Shown here: positions 61,901 through 64,000 of the stretch, piece by piece
Layout of the letters: each line of letters begins with the position of its first letter
How positions within the stretch are numbered: position 1 is the first letter of the stretch
From: Rhytidiadelphus loreus
Lineage: Eukaryota; Streptophyta; Bryopsida; Hypnales; Hylocomiaceae
Assembly (NCBI GenBank): GCA_947034895.1
Contig: OX344762.1
Location: forward strand, 29,554,760-29,618,759
Direction: 5' to 3'
Length of the DNA stretch: 64,000 bases
Translations under genes and position numbers: made by a program
The notes under the pieces: model-generated
Databases searched by the model: none
The model's input: only the letters and a program-made list of their open reading frames with translations
Told to the model about the DNA's origin: nothing

Positions 61901-64000
61901 TACTTTCTCAAGAAGATCCTATGATTGCCCACAAAATAAGATGTTCCATAAATTTCACATCATTAGTCTAAATGGAATGAATAAAATCTTTCTATATAGA
62001 TAAAGATACAATCTATAAGAAACAAAATGTTTTAACTTTTATTTTTGTACTTTGTATTTATTTCTTACTTGCAGTTAACTGTTTTTCAGATTGGGTGGTA
62101 TAATTTTAATGCTTCTTGGCACCAATTGAAAAAAAAACTATATTCCTAAAATATGAATCTAATTTAACATCTTAGGGGAAAAAAATTAATAAAATCATGC
62201 CAATAATTGAGATCATAGAAACTTGTCCAAACCTTCAAGTATCCTCTAAGAAAACTTTTGGAAATTTAGGGGTTAAGCTACACAAAACCTTTACCAAAAC
62301 AAGGGAATAAGGGTTTTGTTACTATGGCTCCCTTTATTGTATCACACTTTATTATGTCAAAGAAATTGCAAATTTTTTGATAAAAATTAGTTTGACAAAT
62401 GTAAAAAGGGTTCTAGATCATTTGTCTAGCTTTTATAATCCTAAATATAGGATATGATTTTATAAATTTAATATTTGGAGTTTTAATAACTTAATGTCAA
62501 ATTTTGATAGAAGGAAATTTAAATCATCAACTAATGATTGATAAAATATTGAAATTTCATGAATTTTTTAGCTTACAAGTTAAACAAAAGGATTTTGGGT
62601 GTTTTCAAGCTATTGAGTAGAAATATGTTTGTCATGAAATTGCAAATTTGCAAATTCTTAACTTTTATGATTTTTAGACATTTGTACCAATTCAAATCAT
62701 TACATTTTTAATGAAGAGAAACAAATATAATTCTTCTTACATCCAATTTCATTCTTCATCATCTATTTACTTTTTTGACAAGTCCTTTGAAGACCCATGA
62801 CAACCACTTTTACGACTTGCCACAAATTTCATTTACAATAACCATTTTTATTTTCTAATGATTAAAACAAAATAATTATCCATGTTTCAAGTTATATGAC
62901 TTTAACTAGACTAAGTGGATTTTTGACCATTAAATATATAAAAGGCATTTTTCATTCTTCTTAAATAAAACTTGAATCTTATTTGCATTAATTAATTTTT
63001 AATTTTAAAAATCATTTTGCATATTATTAAGATTTAGAAGATTTACTAATGGCATTCCTATTTTCTTAAATTCTAGCATGAAACCAATGCATATATTCTA
63101 ATGGCAACATAAGACACGGCCAACACTCCATTGTAACTTGAAAACATCATTTGTTATGAGTTAAAAAAAATTCAATAGCCAAAAATATAATTTTTTAGAG
63201 AATTTGTTTAATAAATGTACCTGGAAAAATAGAATTATTACAATAAAATTTGAAACATTCTTTTAGCATTAGTTAAGTGAAAAATTTAAAGATTATTATA
63301 TTATAAGCAACTACAGCATAAAAAAAAAAGAATGTCATTCATTTAAAAAAATAATAAAGTCAATAGAGTATAAATTGTTTGCTATTGATATCAATAGTTT
63401 TTAATTCCATGGTAGAGTTGTAGCTATTTTATTTTATCTTTCATCAAGTGACTTTCCTACAAAATAATTTTGTCAACTTCACAAGGTTGATTGTTTCCAA
63501 CTTTGCAACTATGATTTTAACTTCACTTTAATTTAATAGAAAATTTCAAATTTTAGCCTTTACAATTTACATATCACCATTTATTAAAAAAACAAGATCT
63601 AATAAGGAGGTACGAAAGACACCAAAGAAATCTTTTGACCTTTATTTCTAAAATAATAACATTCAGAATATGTGAAGATTTTTGGTATTTTAAAAGAACC
63701 ACATATTTGATTTAAAAATAATGTGACATCTTTGAAGTCCAAAAATTAATTTCTTCCCCAAAAAATGAATTGAATTAGAAATGGCCATTGAAGTGACTAT
63801 AGAAACAGTGTTTGTTGAAATAATAATATTTTAAGGTATATCATACATAAAGGCTTATATTTTGCATACAAAAATTTTACTCAAATTATTGAATCAAAAG
63901 AATGTATTTGAAATTCTACCTGAACCATTCCTTGAAGTTGTTCAAAATCTAGATCATATTTGTCTTCTTGCAATGCTACACTCAATGCAAATTCAGGTAG
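153..64000 (-). CDS. DNAH10: Axonemal inner-arm dynein heavy chain, DNAH10/DHC10 (I1/f beta) class; gene partial at both ends, 35 exons placed
   Basis: Motor subunit of a ciliary/flagellar inner dynein arm: it hydrolyses ATP in its AAA ring and slides axonemal doublet microtubules. The DNAH10/DHC10 class forms the beta head of the two-headed I1/f arm, with a DNAH2-type alpha chain as partner (family knowledge). Joining the exons gives about 1,970 residues: tail (about 1-680), linker (about 680-1120), AAA1 with GPAGTGKT (about 1165) and [12 protein letters not shown]2 with GPTGGGKT and [12 protein letters not shown]3 with GESGTAKT and FMDDMNMP. Class assignment rests on segments I recall as DNAH10-like: [41 protein letters not shown] and [11 protein letters not shown]. 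Full-length members are about 4,500 residues, so under half is present. Splice sites are GT-AG. Exons are open, so the gene looks functional. One junction (w1-w2) does not match in phase. The DNAH2 class is the main alternative and fits less well. Confidence 0.88.
539..681 (-). CDS. DNAH10: Dynein exon w34: AAA3 Walker B
   Basis: 143 bp, starts in phase 0 ([10 protein letters not shown]) and ends with two bases of a Gly codon. It carries the AAA3 Walker B motif [11 protein letters not shown] followed by [17 protein letters not shown] and GIYDRG. GTQQPIA with YDRGK is typical of the DNAH10 class. Confidence 0.93.
798..977 (-). CDS. DNAH10: Dynein exon w33: AAA3 Walker A
   Basis: 180 bp (60 codons, phase 0 at both ends). 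Acceptor TTGCAG precedes [17 protein letters not shown], the AAA3 P-loop (GxxGxxKT intact). It continues [16 protein letters not shown] and ends VEKRTK. Several other AG sites lie upstream, but only the TTGCAG acceptor joins w32 in frame. Confidence 0.92.
978..1287 (-). other. Intron w32-w33
   Basis: 310 bp, AT-rich, no recognisable element. Confidence 0.7.
1288..1374 (-). CDS. DNAH10: Dynein exon w32: start of AAA3
   Basis: 87 bp, 29 codons, phase 0 at both ends. Codes [19 protein letters not shown] then [10 protein letters not shown]. The ILVPTxDTxRxTW block is the conserved lead-in to the AAA3 P-loop. It was found by reading, since it is too short to stand out as an open frame. Confidence 0.9.
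1375..3232 (-). other. Intron w31-w32
   Basis: 1.86 kb, very AT-rich. It holds a short TTAATTA-type tandem run (about 2873-2907). No transposon ends or other gene seen. Confidence 0.7.
2873..2907. repeat. Short ATTAATT tandem repeat
   Basis: About five units of a 7-bp TAATTAT motif in an intron. Simple repeat. Confidence 0.85.
3233..3475 (-). CDS. DNAH10: Dynein exon w31: AAA2-AAA3 connection
   Basis: 243 bp, 81 codons, phase 0 at both ends. Codes [18 protein letters not shown], then [17 protein letters not shown], a proline/asparagine-rich stretch ([13 protein letters not shown]), [13 protein letters not shown] and LVPTYE. This is the helical end of AAA2 plus the variable link to AAA3. The open frame continues past both splice sites by chance. 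Confidence 0.9.
3476..4345 (-). other. Intron w30-w31
   Basis: 870 bp AT-rich intron without recognisable elements. Confidence 0.7.
4346..4550 (-). CDS. DNAH10: Dynein exon w30: AAA2 helical part
   Basis: 205 bp; the first base completes an Arg codon. Codes [38 protein letters not shown] and ends KIKQAP before GTAAGA. FEKYVP and LNMxxQLxxML are recognisable class features. Confidence 0.9.
4690..4814 (-). CDS. DNAH10: Dynein exon w29: AAA2 sensor region (ATVSRCG)
   Basis: 125 bp, phase 0 start, ends with two bases of an Arg codon. It contains the near-universal dynein motif [14 protein letters not shown], followed by [13 protein letters not shown]. Its phases (0 in, 2 out) join w28 and w30 exactly. 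Too short to appear as a long open frame; found because the AAA2 model lacked this motif. Confidence 0.92.
4865..4932. repeat. (TA)n microsatellite
   Basis: About 34 uninterrupted TA units inside the 223-bp intron w28-w29, followed by a short GT-rich run. It is about 50 bp upstream of the acceptor of exon w29 and about 105 bp downstream of the donor of w28. The plus-strand IYIYIY frame over it is not a gene. Confidence 0.95.
5038..5176 (-). CDS. DNAH10: Dynein exon w28: AAA2 Walker B
   Basis: 139 bp; the first base completes an Arg codon. Codes [36 protein letters not shown] and ends [14 protein letters not shown] is the AAA2 Walker B region. Confidence 0.93.
5360..5450 (-). CDS. DNAH10: Dynein exon w27: AAA2 core
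   Basis: 91 bp; joins w26 through a split Asp codon. Codes [20 protein letters not shown] then [11 protein letters not shown]. The [19 protein letters not shown] block is highly conserved in AAA2 of this class. Confidence 0.92.
6020..8400. other. Less AT-rich island, probably an old unclassified insertion
   Basis: Base composition is visibly richer in C and G than the surrounding intron, both before and after the nested element at 6848-7430. Short open frames lie inside (for example 7540-7740 minus, 8087-8344 plus), but I recognise no domain in them. It could be a decayed retrotransposon body or a captured fragment. Confidence 0.4.
6848..7430. mobile_element. Inverted-end DNA element, hAT/Mutator-like, copy 1
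   Basis: Left end CCGGGAAGATCACTTAGTGT and right end (reverse complement) CCTGGGGAGATCACTTAGAG pair as terminal inverted repeats. The interior (from about 6895) is collinear with the element at 36609-37206, sharing GATTTTTTGACCCC and GGTGTGAAAGTTATTTTCAG. No coding capacity. Target duplication is not clear (degraded). Confidence 0.65.
8780..9005. mobile_element. CACTA-type miniature element (MITE) with GTG target duplication
   Basis: Termini CACTACAAGAAAAAGGGGTG (8783) and its near-exact inverse ending TCTTGTAGTG (9002). CACTACAAGAAA is the canonical terminus of plant CACTA (En/Spm) transposons. The 220-bp element is almost entirely self-complementary and is flanked by GTG on both sides (8780-8782, 9003-9005), the 3-bp duplication expected. 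Non-coding. Recent by the integrity of its ends. Confidence 0.9.
9236..9396. mobile_element. Foldback MITE-like element
   Basis: About 160 bp with long inverted arms: CATTAGAA...CCCATGTTTTT at the left and AAAACATGG...TTCTAATG at the right, with matching ACACATTTTTGGTGAC / GTCACAAAAAATGTGT inside. Non-coding. Superfamily uncertain. Confidence 0.75.
9525..10445. mobile_element. TTAA element P1 (piggyBac-like, non-autonomous, subfamily B)
   Basis: Left end TTAACCCCTAAAGGACCG. The right end reads CGGTCCT and then runs straight into the left TTAACCCC of element P2, so the expected AGGGGTTAA terminus of P1 is missing. The interior matches P4 (13011-13972), for example GATCAATGAGTCAAAAGTTAT and the stretch before the right end. 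No transposase frame. Confidence 0.75.
10446..11375. mobile_element. TTAA element P2 (piggyBac-like, non-autonomous, subfamily A)
   Basis: Left TTAACCCCTATAGGACC, right GGTGCTTTAGGGGTTAA. About 930 bp, collinear with P3 (26180-27110) in the opposite orientation: its right end GTCCCCCGAGGGGACAATGG corresponds to P3's left end, and CTGTCAAAAACTACTC to P3's right end. Overlapping short open frames are not genes. Confidence 0.8.
11946..12177 (-). CDS. DNAH10: Dynein exon w26: AAA2 Walker A
   Basis: 232 bp; phase 0 start, ends with one base of an Asp codon. Codes [40 protein letters not shown], and [22 protein letters not shown] is the AAA2 P-loop; [11 protein letters not shown] is near-invariant in this class. 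The human protein has Arg where this one has the first Gly of GGGK (from memory). Confidence 0.93.
12455..12779 (-). CDS. DNAH10: Dynein exon w25: end of AAA1
   Basis: 325 bp; the first base completes a Gly codon. Codes [92 protein letters not shown] and ends VEGDLA. It includes the AAA1 helical subdomain and the approach to AAA2. Confidence 0.94.
12780..14081 (-). other. Intron w24-w25, mostly one TTAA element
   Basis: 1.3 kb; element P4 (13011-13972) makes up about three quarters of it. Without P4 the intron would be about 340 bp. Confidence 0.8.
13011..13972. mobile_element. TTAA element P4 (piggyBac-like, non-autonomous, subfamily B)
   Basis: TTAACCCCTAAATGTT at the left and its exact inverse AACATTTAGGGGTTAA at the right: 16 matching bases including the TTAA. 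962 bp. Interior related to P1. Non-coding. Confidence 0.88.
14082..14293 (-). CDS. DNAH10: Dynein exon w24: AAA1 core after Walker B
   Basis: 212 bp; phase 0 start, ends with two bases of a Gly codon. Codes [59 protein letters not shown] and [27 protein letters not shown] is the strongest dynein signature in the window. Confidence 0.95.
14294..16058 (-). other. Intron w23-w24
   Basis: 1.77 kb; AT-rich, with a copy of the exon-edge repeat at about 15805-16001. Nothing else recognised. Confidence 0.7.
15805..16001 (-). repeat. Exon-edge repeat (ER), reverse copy
   Basis: Reverse-oriented copy of a repeat whose forward core reads GCCACAAAACAAAG...CATGCACCC...GATCTC. Its TTGCCAC end lies at 16001, only about 57 bp from the donor end of exon w23. 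Confidence 0.7.
16059..16178 (-). CDS. DNAH10: Dynein exon w23: AAA1 Walker B
   Basis: 120 bp, 40 codons, phase 0 at both ends. Codes [20 protein letters not shown] then [28 protein letters not shown] is the AAA1 Walker B motif with the catalytic glutamate present. Confidence 0.95.
16296..16533 (-). CDS. DNAH10: Dynein exon w22: AAA1 Walker A
   Basis: 238 bp; the first base completes an Arg codon. Codes [55 protein letters not shown] and [31 protein letters not shown] is the main ATP-hydrolysing P-loop. The usual ITPLTDR reads ITALTDR here. Confidence 0.95.
16534..18301 (-). other. Intron w21-w22
   Basis: 1.77 kb, AT-rich, no recognisable element or gene. Confidence 0.7.
18302..18447 (-). 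CDS. DNAH10: Dynein exon w21: approach to AAA1
   Basis: 146 bp; phase 0 start, ends with two bases of an Arg codon. Codes [39 protein letters not shown] and [17 protein letters not shown] and [12 protein letters not shown] are the conserved block just before AAA1. Confidence 0.93.
18620..18784 (-). CDS. DNAH10: Dynein exon w20: end of linker
   Basis: 165 bp, 55 codons, phase 0 at both ends. Codes [40 protein letters not shown] and [12 protein letters not shown]. WTWExEDxFRxVxxGxKxAMK is a family signature. Confidence 0.93.
18785..19565 (-). other. Intron w19-w20
   Basis: 781 bp, AT-rich, nothing recognisable. Confidence 0.7.
19566..19932 (-). CDS. DNAH10: Dynein exon w19: linker
   Basis: 367 bp, the longest exon; the first base completes an Asp codon. 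Codes [74 protein letters not shown] and [11 protein letters not shown]. KRxxFPRFFFxSDDELL is the conserved linker motif. Confidence 0.94.
19933..22112 (-). other. Intron w18-w19
   Basis: 2.18 kb, very AT-rich; no element ends, gene or RNA seen. Confidence 0.7.
22113..22342 (-). CDS. DNAH10: Dynein exon w18: linker
   Basis: 230 bp; phase 0 start, ends with two bases of an Asp codon. Codes [39 protein letters not shown], and [21 protein letters not shown] is typical of axonemal linkers. Confidence 0.94.
22343..23796 (-). other. Intron w17-w18
   Basis: 1.45 kb, AT-rich. A copy of the exon-edge repeat fills 23591-23780 directly next to exon w17. The rest shows nothing recognisable. Confidence 0.7.
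23591..23780 (+). repeat. Exon-edge repeat (ER), forward copy
   Basis: Begins GTTGCCACAATATTACAGTA, core ACCATGAAACAAAGTCCATG and CACCCCTCC, ends CAGATCTC. It stops 16 bp before the donor boundary of exon w17, so the minus-strand reading frame stays open from the exon into the repeat. Confidence 0.75.
23797..24085 (-). CDS. DNAH10: Dynein exon w17: linker
   Basis: 289 bp; the first base completes a Gly codon. Codes [76 protein letters not shown] and VIDVWMQ. Typical early linker sequence, including the conserved TxxxxxSRFVxxF pattern. Confidence 0.92.
24086..25117 (-). other. Intron w16-w17
   Basis: 1.03 kb, AT-rich, with a foldback element at 24220-24370. Confidence 0.7.
24220..24370. mobile_element. 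Foldback MITE-like element
   Basis: 151 bp, nearly a perfect hairpin: TAAACTACCCCATTCC...GAGCAAGCCCATTGTGGGCT pairs with AGCTCACAATGGGCTTGCTC...GGAATGGGATAGTTTA, with a loop of roughly 30 bp. Low divergence between arms suggests fairly recent insertion. Superfamily uncertain. Confidence 0.82.
25118..25260 (-). CDS. DNAH10: Dynein exon w16: tail-linker boundary
   Basis: 143 bp; phase 0 start, ends with two bases of a Gly codon. Codes [40 protein letters not shown] and FGAEIG. RHWxKLM is near-invariant at the start of the linker region. Confidence 0.94.
26180..27110. mobile_element. TTAA element P3 (piggyBac-like, non-autonomous, subfamily A)
   Basis: TTAACCCCTAAAGTCCCA at the left and its exact inverse TGGGACTTTAGGGGTTAA at the right, 18 matching bases. 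931 bp. The best-preserved copy; the same family as P2 in opposite orientation. No transposase. Confidence 0.92.
27622..28848. mobile_element. TTAA element P5 (piggyBac-like, non-autonomous, subfamily C)
   Basis: TTAACCCCAAAGTGACA left, exact inverse TGTCACTTTGGGGTTAA right (17 bases). 1,227 bp, including a nested 242-bp element (28473-28714). Its left half is built of about three diverged units of roughly 175 bp, each with a ...CTTCATAC...TTTTCAATAAAA...GTTTGTGTGG...CATGTCAATCCAA layout. Confidence 0.88.
28473..28714. mobile_element. MITE-like element nested in P5
   Basis: Inverted ends GGTCAATTTTGTTAAAATGG and its inverse CCATTTTAACGAAATTGACC. 242 bp, non-coding. Flanks (AT/AT) are too short and A/T-rich to call a target duplication. 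Confidence 0.75.
28998..30274. mobile_element. TTAA element P6 (old copy of subfamily A)
   Basis: Degenerate ends TTAATCCCTAATG and TTTTAGAGGTTAA. The interior keeps subfamily A blocks such as GGAATGAATCAAAGCTT and AGATCATAAGAACTTGC. Longer than the 930-bp copies, so it probably carries a further insertion. Confidence 0.65.
30717..30953 (-). CDS. DNAH10: Dynein exon w15: tail
   Basis: 237 bp, 79 codons, phase 0 at both ends. Codes [40 protein letters not shown], and [15 protein letters not shown]. LWVxLDxxxLxxxVxxF and FQxSLPLIxDLK are recognisable axonemal dynein tail features. Confidence 0.93.
31019..31041. repeat. (AAT)n microsatellite
   Basis: About seven AAT units in an intron. Confidence 0.9.
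31751..31945. mobile_element. Palindromic MITE-like element, copy 1
   Basis: Imperfect inverted ends of about 40 bp: GCTATTATGTGAGC...GAGCATATGAGC at the left and GCTCACATGCTCGC...GCTCACATACTAGC at the right. Related ends occur at about 52060-52305. Confidence 0.55.
31950..32600. repeat. Unclassified interspersed repeat, copy 1
   Basis: Collinear and in the same orientation as about 34870-35650. Shared blocks include TTGAGGTGGAGGACAA, AAATTGTGAGGG, ATATGCTA, CTAGTGCAAATC and GATGGGACTTT-like sequence. No inverted ends or coding frame recognised; could be a solo LTR or a non-LTR fragment. Confidence 0.55.
33834..33929 (-). CDS. DNAH10: Dynein exon w14: tail
   Basis: 96 bp, 32 codons, phase 0 at both ends. 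Codes [20 protein letters not shown] then [12 protein letters not shown]. The A(E/Q)KLFD(L/M)PIT motif is a clear hallmark of the axonemal dynein tail. Confidence 0.93.
34870..35650. repeat. Unclassified interspersed repeat, copy 2
   Basis: Same layout as about 31950-32600, about 2.9 kb away in the same orientation, but diverged. A TTGATTTGG-rich stretch (about 35150-35240) is present only in this copy. Confidence 0.55.
36601..37214. mobile_element. Inverted-end DNA element, hAT/Mutator-like, copy 2
   Basis: Ends CTAGGGGAAGACACTC (from 36609) and, inverted, CCCAGGGAGGACACTC (to 37206), with further pairing at ACCCACGTG. Candidate 8-bp target duplication ATTGTAAA at 36601-36608 and 37207-37214. 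The interior is collinear with copy 1 (6848-7430). The duplication length fits hAT, or a 9-bp Mutator-type site with one mismatch. Non-coding. Confidence 0.75.
38743..38941 (-). CDS. DNAH10: Dynein exon w13: tail
   Basis: 199 bp; the first base completes an Arg codon. Codes [59 protein letters not shown] and ends VQFQ. The GP...DLDxGLxLL pattern is a family feature of this class. Confidence 0.92.
38942..41661 (-). other. Intron w12-w13
   Basis: 2.72 kb, extremely AT-rich. I see no element ends, gene or RNA. Confidence 0.7.
41662..41757 (-). CDS. DNAH10: Dynein exon w12: tail
   Basis: 96 bp; the first base completes an Asp codon and the last two bases begin an Arg codon. Codes [20 protein letters not shown] then [12 protein letters not shown]. 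The family has (R/D)Yxx(L/V)QERYR followed by a short variable stretch here. Confidence 0.88.
41758..43143 (-). other. Intron w11-w12
   Basis: 1.39 kb, AT-rich, with a short CA run at 42457-42474. No other feature. Confidence 0.7.
42457..42474. repeat. Short (CA)n run
   Basis: About eight CA units in an intron. Confidence 0.85.
43144..43226 (-). CDS. DNAH10: Dynein exon w11: tail
   Basis: 83 bp; phase 0 start, ends with two bases of an Asp codon. Codes [20 protein letters not shown] then SGMIMEL. Corresponds to the family's LxDLKxVLxxIAExxxxSxxMEL. Confidence 0.9.
43227..47816 (-). other. Intron w10-w11, 4.6 kb
   Basis: AT-rich; contains a 118-bp tandem duplication (about 47160-47395) and a slightly less AT-rich stretch near 45030-45660 that I cannot classify. 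Confidence 0.7.
47160..47395. repeat. 118-bp tandem duplication
   Basis: Two adjacent copies beginning ATATGATCAAAGATTAAAAT (47163 and 47281) that differ at only a handful of positions, for example GTGAG/GCAAG and TATATAAT/TATACAAT. Recent local duplication. Confidence 0.92.
47817..48017 (-). CDS. DNAH10: Dynein exon w10: tail
   Basis: 201 bp, 67 codons, phase 0 at both ends. Codes [39 protein letters not shown] and [16 protein letters not shown]. Matches the tail segment of the class preceding the VLxxIAE block. Confidence 0.92.
48018..49200 (-). other. Intron w9-w10
   Basis: 1.18 kb, AT-rich. A 131-residue open frame on the plus strand (48617-49012) has no recognisable domain and is treated as chance. 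Confidence 0.7.
49201..49389 (-). CDS. DNAH10: Dynein exon w9: tail
   Basis: 189 bp, 63 codons, phase 0 at both ends. Codes [40 protein letters not shown] and [17 protein letters not shown]. The family pattern W(K/R)xYxxLWKxDK...K(K/S)PPxxxxExKL is clear. Confidence 0.93.
49531..49599 (-). CDS. DNAH10: Dynein exon w8: tail
   Basis: 69 bp, 23 codons, phase 0 at both ends. Codes [20 protein letters not shown] then NSQ. FxFYNDVxxNxQ is the conserved feature. A second AG two bases further in is possible for the acceptor but breaks the frame. Confidence 0.87.
49600..50430 (-). other. Intron w7-w8
   Basis: 831 bp, AT-rich, nothing recognised. Confidence 0.7.
50431..50505 (-). CDS. DNAH10: Dynein exon w7: tail
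   Basis: 75 bp, 25 codons, phase 0 at both ends. Codes [20 protein letters not shown] then ETPEQ. The family has (F/I)xRWM(N/D)GxCxExP here. Confidence 0.91.
50506..50856 (-). other. Intron w6-w7
   Basis: 351 bp, AT-rich, nothing recognised. Confidence 0.7.
50857..50979 (-). CDS. DNAH10: Dynein exon w6: tail
   Basis: 123 bp, 41 codons, phase 0 at both ends. Codes [40 protein letters not shown] and M. The PDVVVxPNxxET block is typical of axonemal dynein tails. Confidence 0.91.
52060..52305. mobile_element. Palindromic MITE-like element, copy 2
   Basis: Ends GTACTAGCATGTGAG and TTTCTAGCATCGTTGG resemble those at 31751-31945. Inside, repeated TCTAGGAGTCTA / TCTACGAGTCTAC blocks lie on both sides. 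Diverged copy. Confidence 0.45.
52905..53445. repeat. Cluster of three partial exon-edge repeats in both orientations
   Basis: A head fragment starting CCATTGCCATAG (about 52905), two reverse-oriented fragments (about 52990-53080 and 53165-53250, each with AAAAAGCTTTxTGCACA...GGCTTTGTTTxxTGGxxTTTGGACATG), and a forward copy (about 53285-53445, GCACCCCTCCTTGCAAAGAG). Opposing copies form an imperfect inverted repeat. Confidence 0.65.
55072..55261 (-). CDS. DNAH10: Dynein exon w5: tail
   Basis: 190 bp; the first base completes a Gln codon. Codes [56 protein letters not shown] and SLERK. The YYxYWExKI(F/Y) motif following a TGxAPxLA stretch fits the DNAH10 class. Confidence 0.93.
55262..58016 (-). 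other. Intron w4-w5
   Basis: 2.76 kb. AT-rich except a somewhat less AT-rich stretch at about 57290-57960 that I cannot classify. Confidence 0.7.
58017..58075 (-). CDS. DNAH10: Dynein exon w4: tail
   Basis: 59 bp; phase 0 start, ends with two bases of a Gln codon. Codes [20 protein letters not shown]. The family has VKEFFExIExER at this point. The shortest exon placed; phases on both sides support it. Confidence 0.88.
58076..59708 (-). other. Intron w3-w4
   Basis: 1.63 kb; composition somewhat less AT-rich than average in 58600-59700, no recognisable element or frame. Confidence 0.7.
59709..59816 (-). CDS. DNAH10: Dynein exon w3: tail
   Basis: 108 bp, 36 codons, phase 0 at both ends. Codes [36 protein letters not shown]. 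Moderately conserved helical tail segment, placed by phase and by its position between w2 and w4. Confidence 0.85.
59817..60620 (-). other. Intron w2-w3
   Basis: 804 bp, AT-rich, nothing recognised. The minus-strand open frame at 60182-60373 shows no domain. Confidence 0.7.
60621..60849 (-). CDS. DNAH10: Dynein exon w2: tail
   Basis: Codes (S)[58 protein letters not shown] and FEFRNVINQ. LxWxxLGIxDF is a class feature. The 5' boundary is uncertain: acceptor GGCAG (end 60849) or TTAG (end 60855). Both leave a T that must complete a codon begun by the previous exon, and exon w1 ends in phase 0, so the junction does not close. Noticeably richer in C/G than its neighbours. Confidence 0.85.
60867..61081 (+). 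repeat. Exon-edge repeat (ER), forward copy
   Basis: TTGCCACAGCC... at the left, core GCCACGAAACAAAGCCCATG and CACCCCTCCTTG, GATCTCACCG, then an A-rich AACAAAATAAAAC tail. Its left end is only 11-17 bp from the acceptor side of exon w2, and (read on the minus strand) its T-rich edge supplies the pyrimidine tract before that acceptor. Confidence 0.75.
61366..62276. mobile_element. TTAA element P7 (old copy of subfamily A)
   Basis: Left end degraded (TTATTCTCTAAAGTCCAAAG), right end intact (TTTAGGGGTTAA). Interior blocks shared with P2/P3/P6: CACTCAAAACTGCCATTTCC, AATGGAATGAATAAAA, TGAGATCATAGAAACTTG. 911 bp. Confidence 0.75.
63920..64000 (-). CDS. DNAH10: Dynein exon w1: tail (continues beyond the window)
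   Basis: 81 bp visible, 27 codons: [20 protein letters not shown] then QLQGMVQ before a GTAGAA donor. (V)PExAxxVALQEDK is the recognisable family block. The exon's 5' end lies beyond base 64000. Confidence 0.88.

Larger units (their letters stand above)
60850..63919 (-). other. Intron region w1-w2, probably hiding a short exon
   Basis: 3.07 kb with an exon-edge repeat (60867-61081) and TTAA element P7 (61366-62276). Phase bookkeeping demands an additional exon of 3n+2 bases, or another explanation; I could not identify it by eye. Confidence 0.6.

Noticed and set aside
1..64000. The dynein gene being a decayed pseudogene
   Set aside because: All placed exons are open with intact catalytic motifs and consistent phases; the single unresolved junction is better explained by an unfound short exon.

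Overview
This window is a eukaryotic, strongly AT-rich stretch holding the middle part of one very large gene on the minus strand: an axonemal dynein heavy chain. I placed 35 exons (about 5.9 kb of coding sequence, about 1,970 residues). All but one of the exon junctions agree in reading phase, and no exon contains an in-frame stop. The product best matches the DNAH10 / Chlamydomonas DHC10 class, the beta heavy chain of the two-headed inner-arm dynein I1/f. The gene runs off both edges. Its 5' end (N-terminal tail) lies to the right of base 64000. Its 3' end (AAA4-AAA6, stalk, microtubule-binding domain and C-terminus) lies to the left of base 1. No second gene, RNA gene or promoter was recognised.

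In transcription order (right to left): the tail occupies 63920 down to about 30717; the linker about 25260 down to 18302, ending just before AAA1; AAA1 16533-12455 (Walker A in exon w22, Walker B in w23); AAA2 12177-4346 (Walker A in w26, Walker B in w28); the AAA2-AAA3 connection 3475-1288; and AAA3 977-153 (Walker A in w33, Walker B in w34). The motor is therefore cut off shortly after the AAA3 Walker B motif.

Most of the window is intron. Introns run from about 115 bp to 6.5 kb and carry old non-autonomous transposable elements. The most distinctive set is seven elements of about 0.9-1.3 kb, each ending in TTAA followed by inverted CCCC(T)AAAG-type termini, which is the signature of piggyBac-like elements; none has a transposase. 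Also present are a 220-bp CACTA miniature element with a perfect 3-bp target duplication, two hAT/Mutator-like elements with long inverted ends, several foldback elements, an unclassified repeat of about 200 bp that repeatedly sits next to exon edges, and a 118-bp tandem duplication.

Organism: a dynein of this class implies motile cilia or flagella. The canonical plant-type CACTA terminus and long U/A-rich introns suggest a land plant or relative with swimming sperm (fern, lycophyte, cycad or Ginkgo type) rather than an animal. This is an inference; the window contains no taxonomic marker that settles it.
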